From Pseudomonas sp. GOM7 (GTDB taxonomy: Bacteria; Pseudomonadota; Gammaproteobacteria; Pseudomonadales; Pseudomonadaceae): a stretch of DNA of 64,000 bases. Position numbers and translations under genes: made by a program. Location of the stretch: positions 4,340,001 to 4,404,000 of the forward strand of contig NZ_CP113519.1 of NCBI RefSeq assembly GCF_026723825.1, in the 5' to 3' direction. Positions 46,949 through 55,178 of the stretch are shown piece by piece. The notes beneath the pieces are model-generated. The model did not search any database, was not told the origin of the DNA, and was given only the letters and a program-made list of their open reading frames with translations. Within the stretch, counting starts at the first letter, position 1; each line of letters begins with the position of its first letter.

Positions 46949-48394
46949 ATGCAATGGGAAACCGTGATCGGGCTCGAGATACACGCTCAGCTCAGCACCC
47001 AATCGAAGATTTTCTCCGCCAGCGCCACCAGCTTCGGCGCCGAGCCCAACACCCAGGCCAGCCTGATCGACCTGGGCATGCCCGGCACCCTGCCGGTGCT
47101 CAACGCCGAAGCCGTGCGCATGGCCTGCAAGTTCGGCCTGGCCATCGACGCAGAGATCGGCCCGCGTAACATCTTCGCGCGCAAGAACTACTTCTACCCG
47201 GACCTGCCCAAGGGCTACCAGACCAGCCAGATGGATCACCCCATCGTCGGCAAGGGCCATCTGGACATCACCCTGGAAGACGGCACCGTCAAGCGCATCG
47301 GCATCACCCGCGCGCACCTGGAAGAGGACGCCGGCAAGAGCCTGCACGAAGACTTCCACGGCATGAGCGGCATCGACCTCAACCGCGCCGGTACGCCGCT
47401 GCTGGAGATCGTCTCCGAGCCGGACATCCGCTCGGCCAAGGAAGCCGTGGCCTATGTGAAGGCCATCCACGCCTTGGTGCGCTACCTGGGCATCTGCGAC
47501 GGCAACATGGCCGAAGGCTCGCTGCGCTGCGACTGCAACGTTTCCGTGCGCCCGAAAGGCCAGGAGGCCTTTGGCACCCGCGCCGAGATCAAGAACGTCA
47601 ACTCCTTCCGCTTTATCGAGAAAGCGATCAACCGTGAGGTTCAGCGGCAGATCGAGCTGATCGAGGACGGCGGCAAGGTGGTGCAGGAAACCCGCCTGTA
47701 CGACCCGAACACCGACCAAACTAAAGCCATGCGCAGCAAGGAAGAAGCCAACGACTACCGTTACTTCCCCTGCCCCGACCTGCTGCCGGTGGTGATCGAG
47801 CAGAGCTTTCTCGACGAGGTACGCAGCCAGTTGCCGGAACTGCCGACGCAGAAACGCGAGCGCTTCCAGAGCCAGTACGGCCTGTCTGTCTACGACGCCA
47901 GCGTGCTCTCCGCCAGCCGCGAGATGGCCGAGTACTTCGAGCAGGTGGCCAAGGTCTGCGGCGATGCCAAGCTGGCGGCCAACTGGGTGATGGGCGAGCT
48001 GTCCAGCCTGCTCAACAAGGAAGACCTGGAGATCGAGCAGTCGCCGGTTTCCGCCGAGCACCTGGGCGGCATGATCCTGCGCATCAAGGACAACACCATC
48101 AGCGGCAAGATCGCCAAGATGGTGTTCGAGGCCATGGCCGCCGGTGAAGGCAGCGCCGATGCCATCATCGAAAGCAAAGGCCTCAAGCAGGTCACCGACT
48201 CCGGCGCCATCGACAAGATGCTCGACGAGGTACTGGCCGCCAATGCCGAGCAGGTCGAGCAGTACCGCGCCAGCGACGAAGCCAAGCGCGGCAAGATGTT
48301 CGGCTTCTTCGTCGGGCAGGCCATGAAGGCCTCCAAGGGCAAGGCCAACCCGGGGCAAGTGAACGAACTGCTGAAGAAAAAGCTCGAAGACTGA
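46949..48394 (+). CDS. gatB: Aspartyl/glutamyl-tRNA amidotransferase subunit B
   Basis: A 481-residue GatB that activates the mischarged aminoacyl end and positions the tRNA. Starts MQWETVIGLEIHAQLSTQSK; signature LRCDCNVSVRP and DYRYFPCPDLLP; C-terminal YqeY-like tail. The longer frame to 46853 translates the repeat. GAGGAAC precedes the ATG. Confidence 0.96.
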   Translation: MQWETVIGLEIHAQLSTQSKIFSASATSFGAEPNTQASLIDLGMPGTLPVLNAEAVRMACKFGLAIDAEIGPRNIFARKNYFYPDLPKGYQTSQMDHPIVGKGHLDITLEDGTVKRIGITRAHLEEDAGKSLHEDFHGMSGIDLNRAGTPLLEIVSEPDIRSAKEAVAYVKAIHALVRYLGICDGNMAEGSLRCDCNVSVRPKGQEAFGTRAEIKNVNSFRFIEKAINREVQRQIELIEDGGKVVQETRLYDPNTDQTKAMRSKEEANDYRYFPCPDLLPVVIEQSFLDEVRSQLPELPTQKRERFQSQYGLSVYDASVLSASREMAEYFEQVAKVCGDAKLAANWVMGELSSLLNKEDLEIEQSPVSAEHLGGMILRIKDNTISGKIAKMVFEAMAAGEGSADAIIESKGLKQVTDSGAIDKMLDEVLAANAEQVEQYRASDEAKRGKMFGFFVGQAMKASKGKANPGQVNELLKKKLED

Positions 48395-48407
48395 GCCTCG
48401 AGCCAAC

Positions 48408-48442
48408 GAAACGACGCCGGGCCTGCCCGGCGTCGTTTTATC
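48408..48442 (+). terminator. Rho-independent terminator of gatCAB
   Basis: ACGACGCCGGGC / GCCCGGCGTCGT stem with a short loop, followed by TTTATC. Confidence 0.85.
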
Positions 48443-48456
48443 TGGAGAAAACCACC

Positions 48457-48879
48457 ATGATGATCCGTAGCCCGGATGCAATCCGGGAAATCACCAGCCC
48501 CCGGATTGCATCCGGGCTACAGGCCTGGGCCTTACTCGGTGCGTTCGCCCTGCTCGGCGGCTGCTCCACCTTTGGCGGCGGCGCGGGCAGCAGCGAAACC
48601 GGCAAGGCGTCCTACTACGCCCAGGCGCACCATGGCAAACGCACCGCCAGCGGCGAGCGCTTCGATCAACATGCGTTGACCGCCGCCCACCGCACCCTGC
48701 CGTTCGGTACGCAAGTACGGGTAACCAACCTGAACAACGAGCGCAGCGTGGTGGTACGCATAAACGACCGCGGCCCTTTCGTGCGCGGGCGCATCATCGA
48801 CGTATCGCGCGCCGCCGCCGAGCGCCTGGGCATGCTGCGCTCAGGCGTGGCGCCGGTACGTATCGAAGCGCTGGACTGA
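48457..48879 (+). CDS. RlpA-like lipoprotein with a repeat-encoded N-terminus
   Basis: A 140-residue protein with a double-psi beta-barrel (RlpA/DPBB): KASYYAQAHHGKRTASGERFDQHALTAAHRTLPFGTQVRVTNL and VRINDRGPFVRGRIIDVS. Lipobox LLGGC ends near residue 36, so it should be a lipoprotein. RlpA acts on peptidoglycan denuded of peptides in P. aeruginosa. Odd: codons about 4-21 (RSPDAIREITSPRIASGL) are an R1 palindrome inserted after ATGATGATCC, read through in frame, giving an unusually long and polar N-region. TCTGGAGAAAACC precedes the ATG. Export may be impaired. Confidence 0.85.
   Translation: MMIRSPDAIREITSPRIASGLQAWALLGAFALLGGCSTFGGGAGSSETGKASYYAQAHHGKRTASGERFDQHALTAAHRTLPFGTQVRVTNLNNERSVVVRINDRGPFVRGRIIDVSRAAAERLGMLRSGVAPVRIEALD
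48467..48520. repeat. R1 palindrome inside the lipoprotein signal sequence
   Basis: Perfect 21-bp arms (48467-48487 and 48500-48520) with a 12-nt loop. It starts 10 nt after the start codon and is 54 nt long, a multiple of three, so the frame is kept. Confidence 0.85.
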
Positions 48880-48970
48880 ACAGAGCCTGTAACAAATCGC
48901 TGCGCCGCCCCTCTGGCGCCGTGATAGGCCATGGCTACACTAGCCGCACTTTTCTCGGAGCTTCCCTGCA

Positions 48971-50071
48971 ATGACCCTGATGACCTACGTCTACCTGATC
49001 GCCGGCCTGGTGCTACTGGTGGCCGGTGCCGAAGTGCTGGTGCGCGGCGCCGCCAAACTGGCCGCGCAATTCGGCATTCCACCCCTGGTAATCGGCCTGA
49101 CCGTGGTGGCCTTCGGCACCAGCGCGCCGGAAACCGCAGTCAGCGTGCAATCTGCCCTCAATGGCAGCGGCGACCTGGCCATCGGCAACGTGGTCGGCAG
49201 CAATATCGCCAACGTTTTGCTGATTCTCGGCATGACTGCCCTGATCGCGCCGCTGATCGTCTCGCGCCAACTGATCCGCCTCGATGTACCGATCATGATC
49301 GGCGCCAGCCTGCTCACCTTCGGCCTGGCCTGGGATGGCGAGCTGAGTCGCCTCGACGGTGCTTTGCTGTTCGCCGGCGTGCTCAGCTACACCGGTTTTC
49401 TGATCTACAGCGCACGCAAGGACAAGGGCAGCCAGGACGATGAGTTCGCCAAAGAATTCGGCCTCGACGAGCAGCCAAAACCCTACGCCTGGGCAATCAA
49501 TCTTGGCCTGGTCATCGTCGGTCTGGTACTGCTGGTGGCGGGCTCCAACTTCCTGGTCGAAGGCGCCGTGACACTTGCACGAGCACTGGGTATTTCGGAG
49601 CTGGTCATCGGTTTGACGGTGGTCGCCGTCGGCACCTCGCTGCCGGAGTTGGCCACTTCGATTCTGGCGGCCATCAAGGGCGAACGCGACATCGCCGTCG
49701 GCAATATCGTCGGCAGCAACATCTTCAACCTGCTCTGCGTGCTGGGTCTGGCCTCGCTGGTGTCACCAGCCTCCATTGCGGTATCACCCAATGCCCTGGC
49801 CTTCGACTTCCCGGTGATGATCGCGGTGGCCGTGGCCTGCCTGCCGATCTTCTTCGCCGGTTACCGCATCAACCGCTGGGAGGGTGCGCTGTTCCTCGCC
49901 TACTACGTGGCTTATACCCTCTACCTGGTGCTGTTCAGCACAGGTCGCCCATTCGCGCAGACCTTTGGCGAGGCGATGCTCGGCTATGCCCTGCCGCTGA
50001 CCGCCATCACCCTGGTGGTGATCGCCGTGCGCGCCTGGCACAAGCAACGCGGACAGGAACTGCAGCCATGA
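48971..50071 (+). CDS. Calcium/sodium antiporter (CaCA family, YrbG-like)
   Basis: A 366-residue inner-membrane exchanger with about ten hydrophobic segments and the two family alpha-repeats: FGTSAPETAVSVQSAL...GNVVGSNIANVL and VGTSLPELATSILAAI...GNIVGSNIFNLL. The acidic residues in both repeats are present. CGGAGCTTCC precedes the ATG. Its stop overlaps the next gene by 4 nt (ATGA). Confidence 0.92.
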   Translation: MTLMTYVYLIAGLVLLVAGAEVLVRGAAKLAAQFGIPPLVIGLTVVAFGTSAPETAVSVQSALNGSGDLAIGNVVGSNIANVLLILGMTALIAPLIVSRQLIRLDVPIMIGASLLTFGLAWDGELSRLDGALLFAGVLSYTGFLIYSARKDKGSQDDEFAKEFGLDEQPKPYAWAINLGLVIVGLVLLVAGSNFLVEGAVTLARALGISELVIGLTVVAVGTSLPELATSILAAIKGERDIAVGNIVGSNIFNLLCVLGLASLVSPASIAVSPNALAFDFPVMIAVAVACLPIFFAGYRINRWEGALFLAYYVAYTLYLVLFSTGRPFAQTFGEAMLGYALPLTAITLVVIAVRAWHKQRGQELQP

Positions 50072-50445
50072 GCGACGCCCAGGATCGTGGCCTCCAGGTG
50101 CGCAGAGAAGTGATGGGCGATGACTTCGTCGACCGCGCCCTGGGCAATGCCAGCGCCTTCACCCAGCCGCTGCAGGACTTCGTCAATGAGCACGCCTGGG
50201 GCGGCGTCTGGACGCGCGAAGGCCTGCCGCGCGCGACCCGCAGCCTGATCACCCTGGCCGCGCTGACCGCACTGAAATGCCCACAGGAACTCAAGGGCCA
50301 TGTGCACGGCGCGCTGAACAACGGCTGCACGGTCGAGGAAATCCGCGAAACCCTGCTGCACTGCGCGGTGTACGCCGGCGTACCGGCCAGCATCGACGCC
50401 TTCCGCGCCGCGCAGGACGTGATCGAGGAATGGCAGAAACAGTAG
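50068..50445 (+). CDS. Carboxymuconolactone decarboxylase family protein
   Basis: A 125-residue alpha-helical CMD-family protein similar to PcaC (REVMGDDFVDRAL, RSLITLAALTAL, HVHGALNNGCTVEEI, LLHCAVYAGVPA). It lacks the CxxC of AhpD. PcaC acts in protocatechuate breakdown, but no pca gene is nearby, so the substrate is uncertain. Coupled to the antiporter gene. Its TAG stop is the TAG of an R2 repeat. Confidence 0.88.
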   Translation: MSDAQDRGLQVRREVMGDDFVDRALGNASAFTQPLQDFVNEHAWGGVWTREGLPRATRSLITLAALTALKCPQELKGHVHGALNNGCTVEEIRETLLHCAVYAGVPASIDAFRAAQDVIEEWQKQ

Positions 50446-50462
50446 GGTGCGCTATGCGCACC
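50442..50462. repeat. R2 half repeat that supplies a stop codon
   Basis: GTAGGGTGCGCTATGCGCAC plus one base, starting at the last base before the TAG stop of the CMD-family gene. Confidence 0.7.
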
Positions 50463-50473
50463 AGTTCTTGCTA

Positions 50474-50510
50474 GCAGCCTGGCTGTAGACCTTCGCTAGA
50501 ACCAGGCTGC
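50474..50510. terminator. Bidirectional hairpin
   Basis: GCAGCCTGG...CCAGGCTGC with an extended imperfect stem (CTGTAG / CTAGAA), between the convergent CMD-family and zinc-ribbon-like genes. No T-tract. Confidence 0.5.
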
Positions 50511-50533
50511 GCTCTCGACAGCGATGCCAGGCG

Positions 50534-51055
50534 TCATGGATGGGCATGAACCTGCCGCACATCCGCCCCCAGTTCCGCGAGCAGCGCCTGGGTCAGGGCT
50601 TCATCCAACCACCAGTTACAGAAGCCCACCCCCAGGTTACCGAACGCCCAGGGCATGGGCAGGAACTGCCAGTCATGCAAGCGGCTGGCGTGGCTACAGG
50701 CTGGACAGCTCAGCGTCACATCATCTTGCCCAGCGAACCAACTGCCGACAGCGTCGTCCCAGGCAATCGCTTCAACGGCTGCGACCTGCCGACAGCTCGG
50801 ACAGGCCAAGCCATCCAGACCACTGTCGCCGGCATGGAACACTGTACGCTCCTGCACGAGCTGAACGCCGCAGTACTCGATGCGCGGATCATACCCCTGC
50901 GCCCCGGCCCCCGGCGGATAAAGGCCGGTATTGGGACAAGGTGACGCCACGACTATCTTGTGCTCGATCAGCCAATTCAGTATTCGACTGGCCCGTACCT
51001 GCGCCTCATCCTCGGAGGCACACTGCACAACGAACCAATGAACGGAATCCCCCAT
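50534..51055 (-). CDS. Uncharacterised protein with two CxxC pairs (zinc-ribbon-like)
   Basis: A 173-residue protein I do not recognise as a named family. Two cysteine pairs, CPSC and CPAC about 34 residues apart, in GLACPSCRQVAAVEAI and VTLSCPACSHASRLHDW could form one zinc ribbon. Tryptophan-rich, no signal peptide or membrane segment. GGAGAGAAAAATG gives a clear Shine-Dalgarno. 42 bp from the AEC gene on the same strand. Confidence 0.75.
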   Translation of the reverse strand: MGDSVHWFVVQCASEDEAQVRASRILNWLIEHKIVVASPCPNTGLYPPGAGAQGYDPRIEYCGVQLVQERTVFHAGDSGLDGLACPSCRQVAAVEAIAWDDAVGSWFAGQDDVTLSCPACSHASRLHDWQFLPMPWAFGNLGVGFCNWWLDEALTQALLAELGADVRQVHAHP

Positions 51056-51097
51056 TTTTCTCTCCTTGAAAAAACACCCAGGGCCAATGCTGAAAGC

Positions 51098-52039
51098 CTA
51101 GATCCAGCCACCCCACTGCAACAGCAGCAAACCGGCGTTGATGCACAGCACGGCGGCCAGGGTGGTGATGACGATGATCGCCGCCGCCAGTTCGTGGTTG
51201 GCGCCCACGGCACGGGCCATGACGAAGCTGGCGGCGGCCGTGGGGCTGGCGAAGTAGAGAAAGAGGATCGCCAGATCCGCTCCGCGAAAGCCCCACAGCC
51301 AGGCGCCCAGGGTGCTCAGCAGCGGCAGCCAGACCATCTTCATCAGGCTCGCGCCGATGGCCACACCACTGCTGCGCCGTAGCGAGGCCAGGCTCAGCGT
51401 GCCACCAATGCAGATCAGCGCCAGCGGCAGGGTCATCTGCGCGAAATATTCCGCCGAGGTCAGCAGCCACTGCGGCAGAGGGATCTGCCAGTAGGCGAAA
51501 GGCACGGCCAGCAGCACGCCGATGATCAGCGGGTTCTTCAGGATGCTCAGGGCGATGACCTTGATGCCGGGCTTCACCCCTGGACTGTAGATGGCCAGGA
51601 CGACCGCCGACAGGGCGTTGTAGCAGAGGATCACCACCGCTGCGAGCAAGGAACCGACCGACAGGCCGTAGTCGCCGTACATGCTGGTGGCCAGGGCCAG
51701 GCCGACGATGCCGTTGTTGCCGCGAAAGGCCCCCTGGGTGTAGATGCCGCGCTCGGCGAACGGCACCCGCCAGACCGCCCAGGCCCAGGCGACGAAGAAC
51801 GAGACCACGGTGGCCAGAAAGAAGTAGCTCAGCAGTTCCGGCTGCAGCGCCGTATCCAGATCGGCCTTGACCACTCCGAGGAAAAGCAAGGTCGGCATGG
51901 TGCCGCGAAAGACCAGGCTCGAGGCGATATCGATGAAGGCACCATCGATCCAGCGCAAACGCTTGAGCACCACGCCGAGAAACAGCATGGCGAATACGGG
52001 GGCCGTGACGGCGAGGGTTTGGGCAGCGACGGCGAACAT
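51098..52039 (-). CDS. AEC-family transporter
   Basis: A 313-residue integral membrane protein with about ten hydrophobic segments (auxin efflux carrier/MdcF type). Characteristic GAFRGNNGIVGLALATSMYG and FIGG-like ICIGGTLSLASLRR segments. Bacterial members carry malonate or other organic acids; substrate unknown here. ATG at 52039 used; GTG at 52045 possible. Confidence 0.88.
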   Translation of the reverse strand: MFAVAAQTLAVTAPVFAMLFLGVVLKRLRWIDGAFIDIASSLVFRGTMPTLLFLGVVKADLDTALQPELLSYFFLATVVSFFVAWAWAVWRVPFAERGIYTQGAFRGNNGIVGLALATSMYGDYGLSVGSLLAAVVILCYNALSAVVLAIYSPGVKPGIKVIALSILKNPLIIGVLLAVPFAYWQIPLPQWLLTSAEYFAQMTLPLALICIGGTLSLASLRRSSGVAIGASLMKMVWLPLLSTLGAWLWGFRGADLAILFLYFASPTAAASFVMARAVGANHELAAAIIVITTLAAVLCINAGLLLLQWGGWI

Positions 52040-52129
52040 AAGCACACCAGCGGGAGGTCTGGCGACCTATGTTAGCTGGCTAAGTATTTATCGGCCATGG
52101 GCAAGCCGGAGGAACCTGCCTGCCAGCTT

Positions 52130-52199
52130 GTAGGGTAGAGCGAGCGGCGATCCGCGTAGCCCACGCCGAGCAACGCTGGCGGGCTAAAGCCCACCCTAC
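52130..52199. repeat. R6 palindromic repeat
   Basis: Starts GTAGGGTAGAGCGAG and ends GCGGGCTAAAGCCCACCCTAC-like, with an internal GTAGCCCACGCC. Fills the gap between roxR and the AEC gene. Confidence 0.7.
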
Positions 52200-52221
52200 G
52201 GCCTAATGCCCATCCCACATC

Positions 52222-52782
52222 TCAGCGCCGCACCGGGCGTTTCTGCAGTTTGCGCTGCAGGGTGCGGCGGTGCATGCCCAGCGCGCGCGCGGTGGCGGAA
52301 ATGTTGCCCTCGTGCTCGGCCAGCACGCGCTGGATGTGCTCCCACTGCAGACGATCCACCGACATCGGGTTTTCCGGCACCAGGCTGTCGAGGTCGGCAT
52401 GTTGTGACAGCAACGCGGTGAGCACGTCGTCGGCGTCGGCCGGTTTGCACAGGTAGTTGGCGGCGCCACGCTTGATCGCCTCCACCGCCGTGGCAATGCT
52501 GGAGTAGCCGGTGAGGATCACCACGCGCATTTCCGGATCCAGCTCCAGCAGCTTGGGCAGCAGCACCAGGCCGGAGTCGCCTTCCATCTTCAGGTCGACC
52601 ACGGCGTAGTCGGGCAGGTCTTCCTTGGCCAGGGCCAGGCCCTCGTCGGCGCTGGAGGCGGTGGAGACGCGCAGGCCGCGGCGGCTCATGGCGCGCGCCA
52701 TGACGCGGGTAAAGGTGGGATCATCGTCCACCAGCAGCAGGTGCGGGTGTTCTTCACCCTCGAACAGGGATTCTTCGCTCAT
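52222..52782 (-). CDS. roxR: RoxR, redox response regulator (RegA/PrrA family)
   Basis: A 186-residue two-domain regulator: receiver with phospho-acceptor Asp63 (AVVDLKMEGDSGL), acidic pair DDD near 19-21, Lys in CKPADADD, and a Fis-type helix-turn-helix (GNISATARALGMHRRTLQRKLQK) at the C-terminus. In P. aeruginosa RoxR controls the cyanide-insensitive oxidase and respiration. Partner kinase roxS is 15 bp upstream. Confidence 0.94.
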   Translation of the reverse strand: MSEESLFEGEEHPHLLLVDDDPTFTRVMARAMSRRGLRVSTASSADEGLALAKEDLPDYAVVDLKMEGDSGLVLLPKLLELDPEMRVVILTGYSSIATAVEAIKRGAANYLCKPADADDVLTALLSQHADLDSLVPENPMSVDRLQWEHIQRVLAEHEGNISATARALGMHRRTLQRKLQKRPVRR

Positions 52783-52797
52783 GCTTGGTTTTCCTTG

Positions 52798-54051
52798 TCA
52801 GGCCACGCCGTAGGTACGCGGCAACTTCAATTCGGTGAGGGTGCCGCCTTCTTCGTGGTTATACAGCTTAACCGTGCCGCCGGCGCGGGTCACGCTGGCC
52901 TGGCTGAGGAACAGCCCCAGGCCGAAGCCCTTGCCCTTGGTGGTGAAGAAGGGCCGGCCAAGCTGTTCGGCGATGGCCAGCGGCACGCCGACGCCATGGT
53001 CGCGGATGCTCAGGCGCAGCCATTGGTGATCCCAGTCGAGGCGGATATCGAGCTTGTCCGGGCAGGCGTCGGCAGCGTTGTTGAGCAGGTTCAGCAACGC
53101 CTGGGTGAGATCGGCCGGCGGCATGATGCGCGGTGGCGTACCACGGCCCAGACACTGGTAGCGGTAGCTGGCCTCGGGGCGCATCAGGTGCCAGCGGTTG
53201 AGGGTGGTTTCCAGCCACTCGACGCTGGATTGCTCCACCACCGCCTGGCGCCGGTCATTCTCGGCGGCGCGCACCAGTTGCTGCAGGGTGTACTTGCACA
53301 GCTTGACCTGTTCCTGAAGCAGGGCCAGGTCGTCCTGCAGGGCCGGTTTGTCGCTGTATTCCTGGCGCAACTCCTTGAGCAGCACGCTCATGGTGCCCAG
53401 CGGCGTGCCCAGCTCATGGGCAGCGCCAGCGGCCTGGGTGGCCACGGCCAGCAGTTGCTGGTCACGCAGGCTTTCCTCGCGGCGTTCGGCGCGCATTTCG
53501 TCCTGGCGGCGCAGTTCCTCGGCCATCTTGGCGACGAAGAAGGTGATCAGCGCAGCGGCCAGGGCGAAGCTCAGCCACATGCCGTAGACCAGCAGGCTCT
53601 CGCGGGCAGCGGGCAGCTCCAGCGGGTGCGTCCAGATCAGCAGCAGGGTGTAGCCGGTCAGGGCCAGGCCGGAGAGGGCGATGGTGAACATCCACGGCAG
53701 AATCGCGGCAGCGATGGTCAGCGGCACCAGATAGTAGGAGACGAAGGGGTTGGTCGAACCGCCCGAGTAGTACAGCAGAACGCTGTGGATGATCAGGTCG
53801 CAGGCCAGTTGCACCGCGTACTCCACCTCGGTCACCGGCCAGGGCCCGCGCAGGCGCAGGGCCGTGCCCAGGCACAGCAGCAGCGAGATGCCGAGGGTCA
53901 CCGACAGTTGCATCCAGGGCAGCATGAGGATGCCCGACTTGTAGGCCAGGCCCACCGAGCCGGCCTGGGCGGCGAGCACGAGGATGCGGATGAGGGTCAG
54001 GCGCCAGAGGTTCTGGCGGCTGGCGGACAGTAGCTGAACGGGTTCGAGCAT
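52798..54051 (-). CDS. roxS: RoxS, redox sensor histidine kinase (RegB/PrrB family)
   Basis: A 417-residue kinase with about six membrane helices (residues 20-175), H-box AGAAHELGTPLGT with His212, and a HATPase domain (LLNNAADAC, DHGVGVP, GLGLFL). Two redox features of RegB are present: the quinone-site motif GGSTNPF (97-103) and a cysteine, Cys252, in the dimer region after the H-box (VKLCKYTL). Start at MLEPVQLLSASR (54051); an upstream frame is not homologous. Confidence 0.94.
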   Translation of the reverse strand: MLEPVQLLSASRQNLWRLTLIRILVLAAQAGSVGLAYKSGILMLPWMQLSVTLGISLLLCLGTALRLRGPWPVTEVEYAVQLACDLIIHSVLLYYSGGSTNPFVSYYLVPLTIAAAILPWMFTIALSGLALTGYTLLLIWTHPLELPAARESLLVYGMWLSFALAAALITFFVAKMAEELRRQDEMRAERREESLRDQQLLAVATQAAGAAHELGTPLGTMSVLLKELRQEYSDKPALQDDLALLQEQVKLCKYTLQQLVRAAENDRRQAVVEQSSVEWLETTLNRWHLMRPEASYRYQCLGRGTPPRIMPPADLTQALLNLLNNAADACPDKLDIRLDWDHQWLRLSIRDHGVGVPLAIAEQLGRPFFTTKGKGFGLGLFLSQASVTRAGGTVKLYNHEEGGTLTELKLPRTYGVA

Positions 54052-54243
54052 GACGACTCCATTGAATGCAGGCGAGTATAACCAAGCCTGTCGCGGCCTT
54101 CCGCCGCTGCGGCAACCGGACGCACACCTTGGCGGCAAGCCCCGCCAGAACCAAAATCCTCATGCGGGTTTAACCCGAATGCACAACTGCTTTCGTCTAC
54201 CCTCTGGAAACGGCCATCGCGGCCACTGAAAAGGAACTGTCTC

Positions 54244-54957
54244 ATGCGAAAAATCACCCGCCTCGCCACCGCCCTCGCCCTGACTGCCGCCAGCCTGGCC
54301 AGCAGCGCCCTGTTCGCCGACGAGGCGCGCTACAACCAGATATCCCTGCGCGCCGAGGTCAATCAGGAAGTGGCTCACGACCTGATGCACGTCGCCCTCT
54401 ATACCGAGTCGCAGAACACCGACCCGGCCAAGCTCGCCGCCGAGATCACCAACACCCTCAACAAGACCCTGGAGCAGGCGCGCCAGGTCAAGGGCGTAGC
54501 GGTCAAGCTGGGCAGCCGCAACAGTTACCCGGTCTACGATGACAAGGGGCAGAAGATCACGGCCTGGCGCGAGCGCGCCGAAGTGCGCCTGGAAAGCGCC
54601 GATTTCGCCCGCCTGTCCACCCTCACCGGCGAGTTGCTGCAATCGATGAAGATGGCCGGCATGGATTTCAGCATCGCCAGCGATACCCGCAAGGCGCGCG
54701 AAGATGCCATGCTCAAGGACGCGGTCAACGCCTTCAAGGCACGCGCGCAACTGGCCACCGAGGCGCTCGGCGGCAAGGGTTACAAGCTGGTCAGCCTGAG
54801 CCTCAATACCGGCGGTTTCCAACCGCCGATGCCCATGCGCGCCTACGCGGCCAAGGGCCTGGAAAGCATGGACGCAGCGCCGACGCCGCAGATCGAAGCT
54901 GGCACCAGCCAGGTCACGGTCAGTGCCGATGGCGTCATCGAAGTGCAGATGCCCTGA
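54244..54957 (+). CDS. SIMPL-domain periplasmic protein (DUF541)
   Basis: A 237-residue exported protein, signal peptide MRKITRLATALALTAASLASSALFA followed by DEARYNQ. The rest is a SIMPL/DUF541 domain, with the typical DARKAREDAMLKDAV-like SDTRKAREDAMLKDAVNAFKARAQ and a C-terminal VTVSADGVIEVQ. Function unknown; related proteins form periplasmic or envelope assemblies. AAAGGAACTG precedes the ATG. Divergent from roxS. Confidence 0.9.
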   Translation: MRKITRLATALALTAASLASSALFADEARYNQISLRAEVNQEVAHDLMHVALYTESQNTDPAKLAAEITNTLNKTLEQARQVKGVAVKLGSRNSYPVYDDKGQKITAWRERAEVRLESADFARLSTLTGELLQSMKMAGMDFSIASDTRKAREDAMLKDAVNAFKARAQLATEALGGKGYKLVSLSLNTGGFQPPMPMRAYAAKGLESMDAAPTPQIEAGTSQVTVSADGVIEVQMP

Positions 54958-54977
54958 GCCACGCCCCATGTCGAAGC

Positions 54978-55005
54978 AACGCCGCTATCGAGCGATAGCG
55001 GCGTT
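54978..55005 (+). terminator. Hairpin downstream of the SIMPL gene
   Basis: AACGCCGCTATCG / CGATAGCGGCGTT nearly perfect stem with a tiny loop, 20 nt past the stop. Short U-run only (TTC). Confidence 0.6.
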
Positions 55006-55178
55006 CTGCCACCTGGCACCGCTGTTCTTTCATAAATGCGACAACGGGTTACAGAGTCGTCACACAACCCGAGCTGAACGCCGCCTGCCTCTTGCCTCAG
55101 GCACATGCCCTGCATAGCTTGCCAGGAGGCCCTCACAAGGGGCTCCTCGCCAACAAGCAAAAAAACGATGAGGTCATG

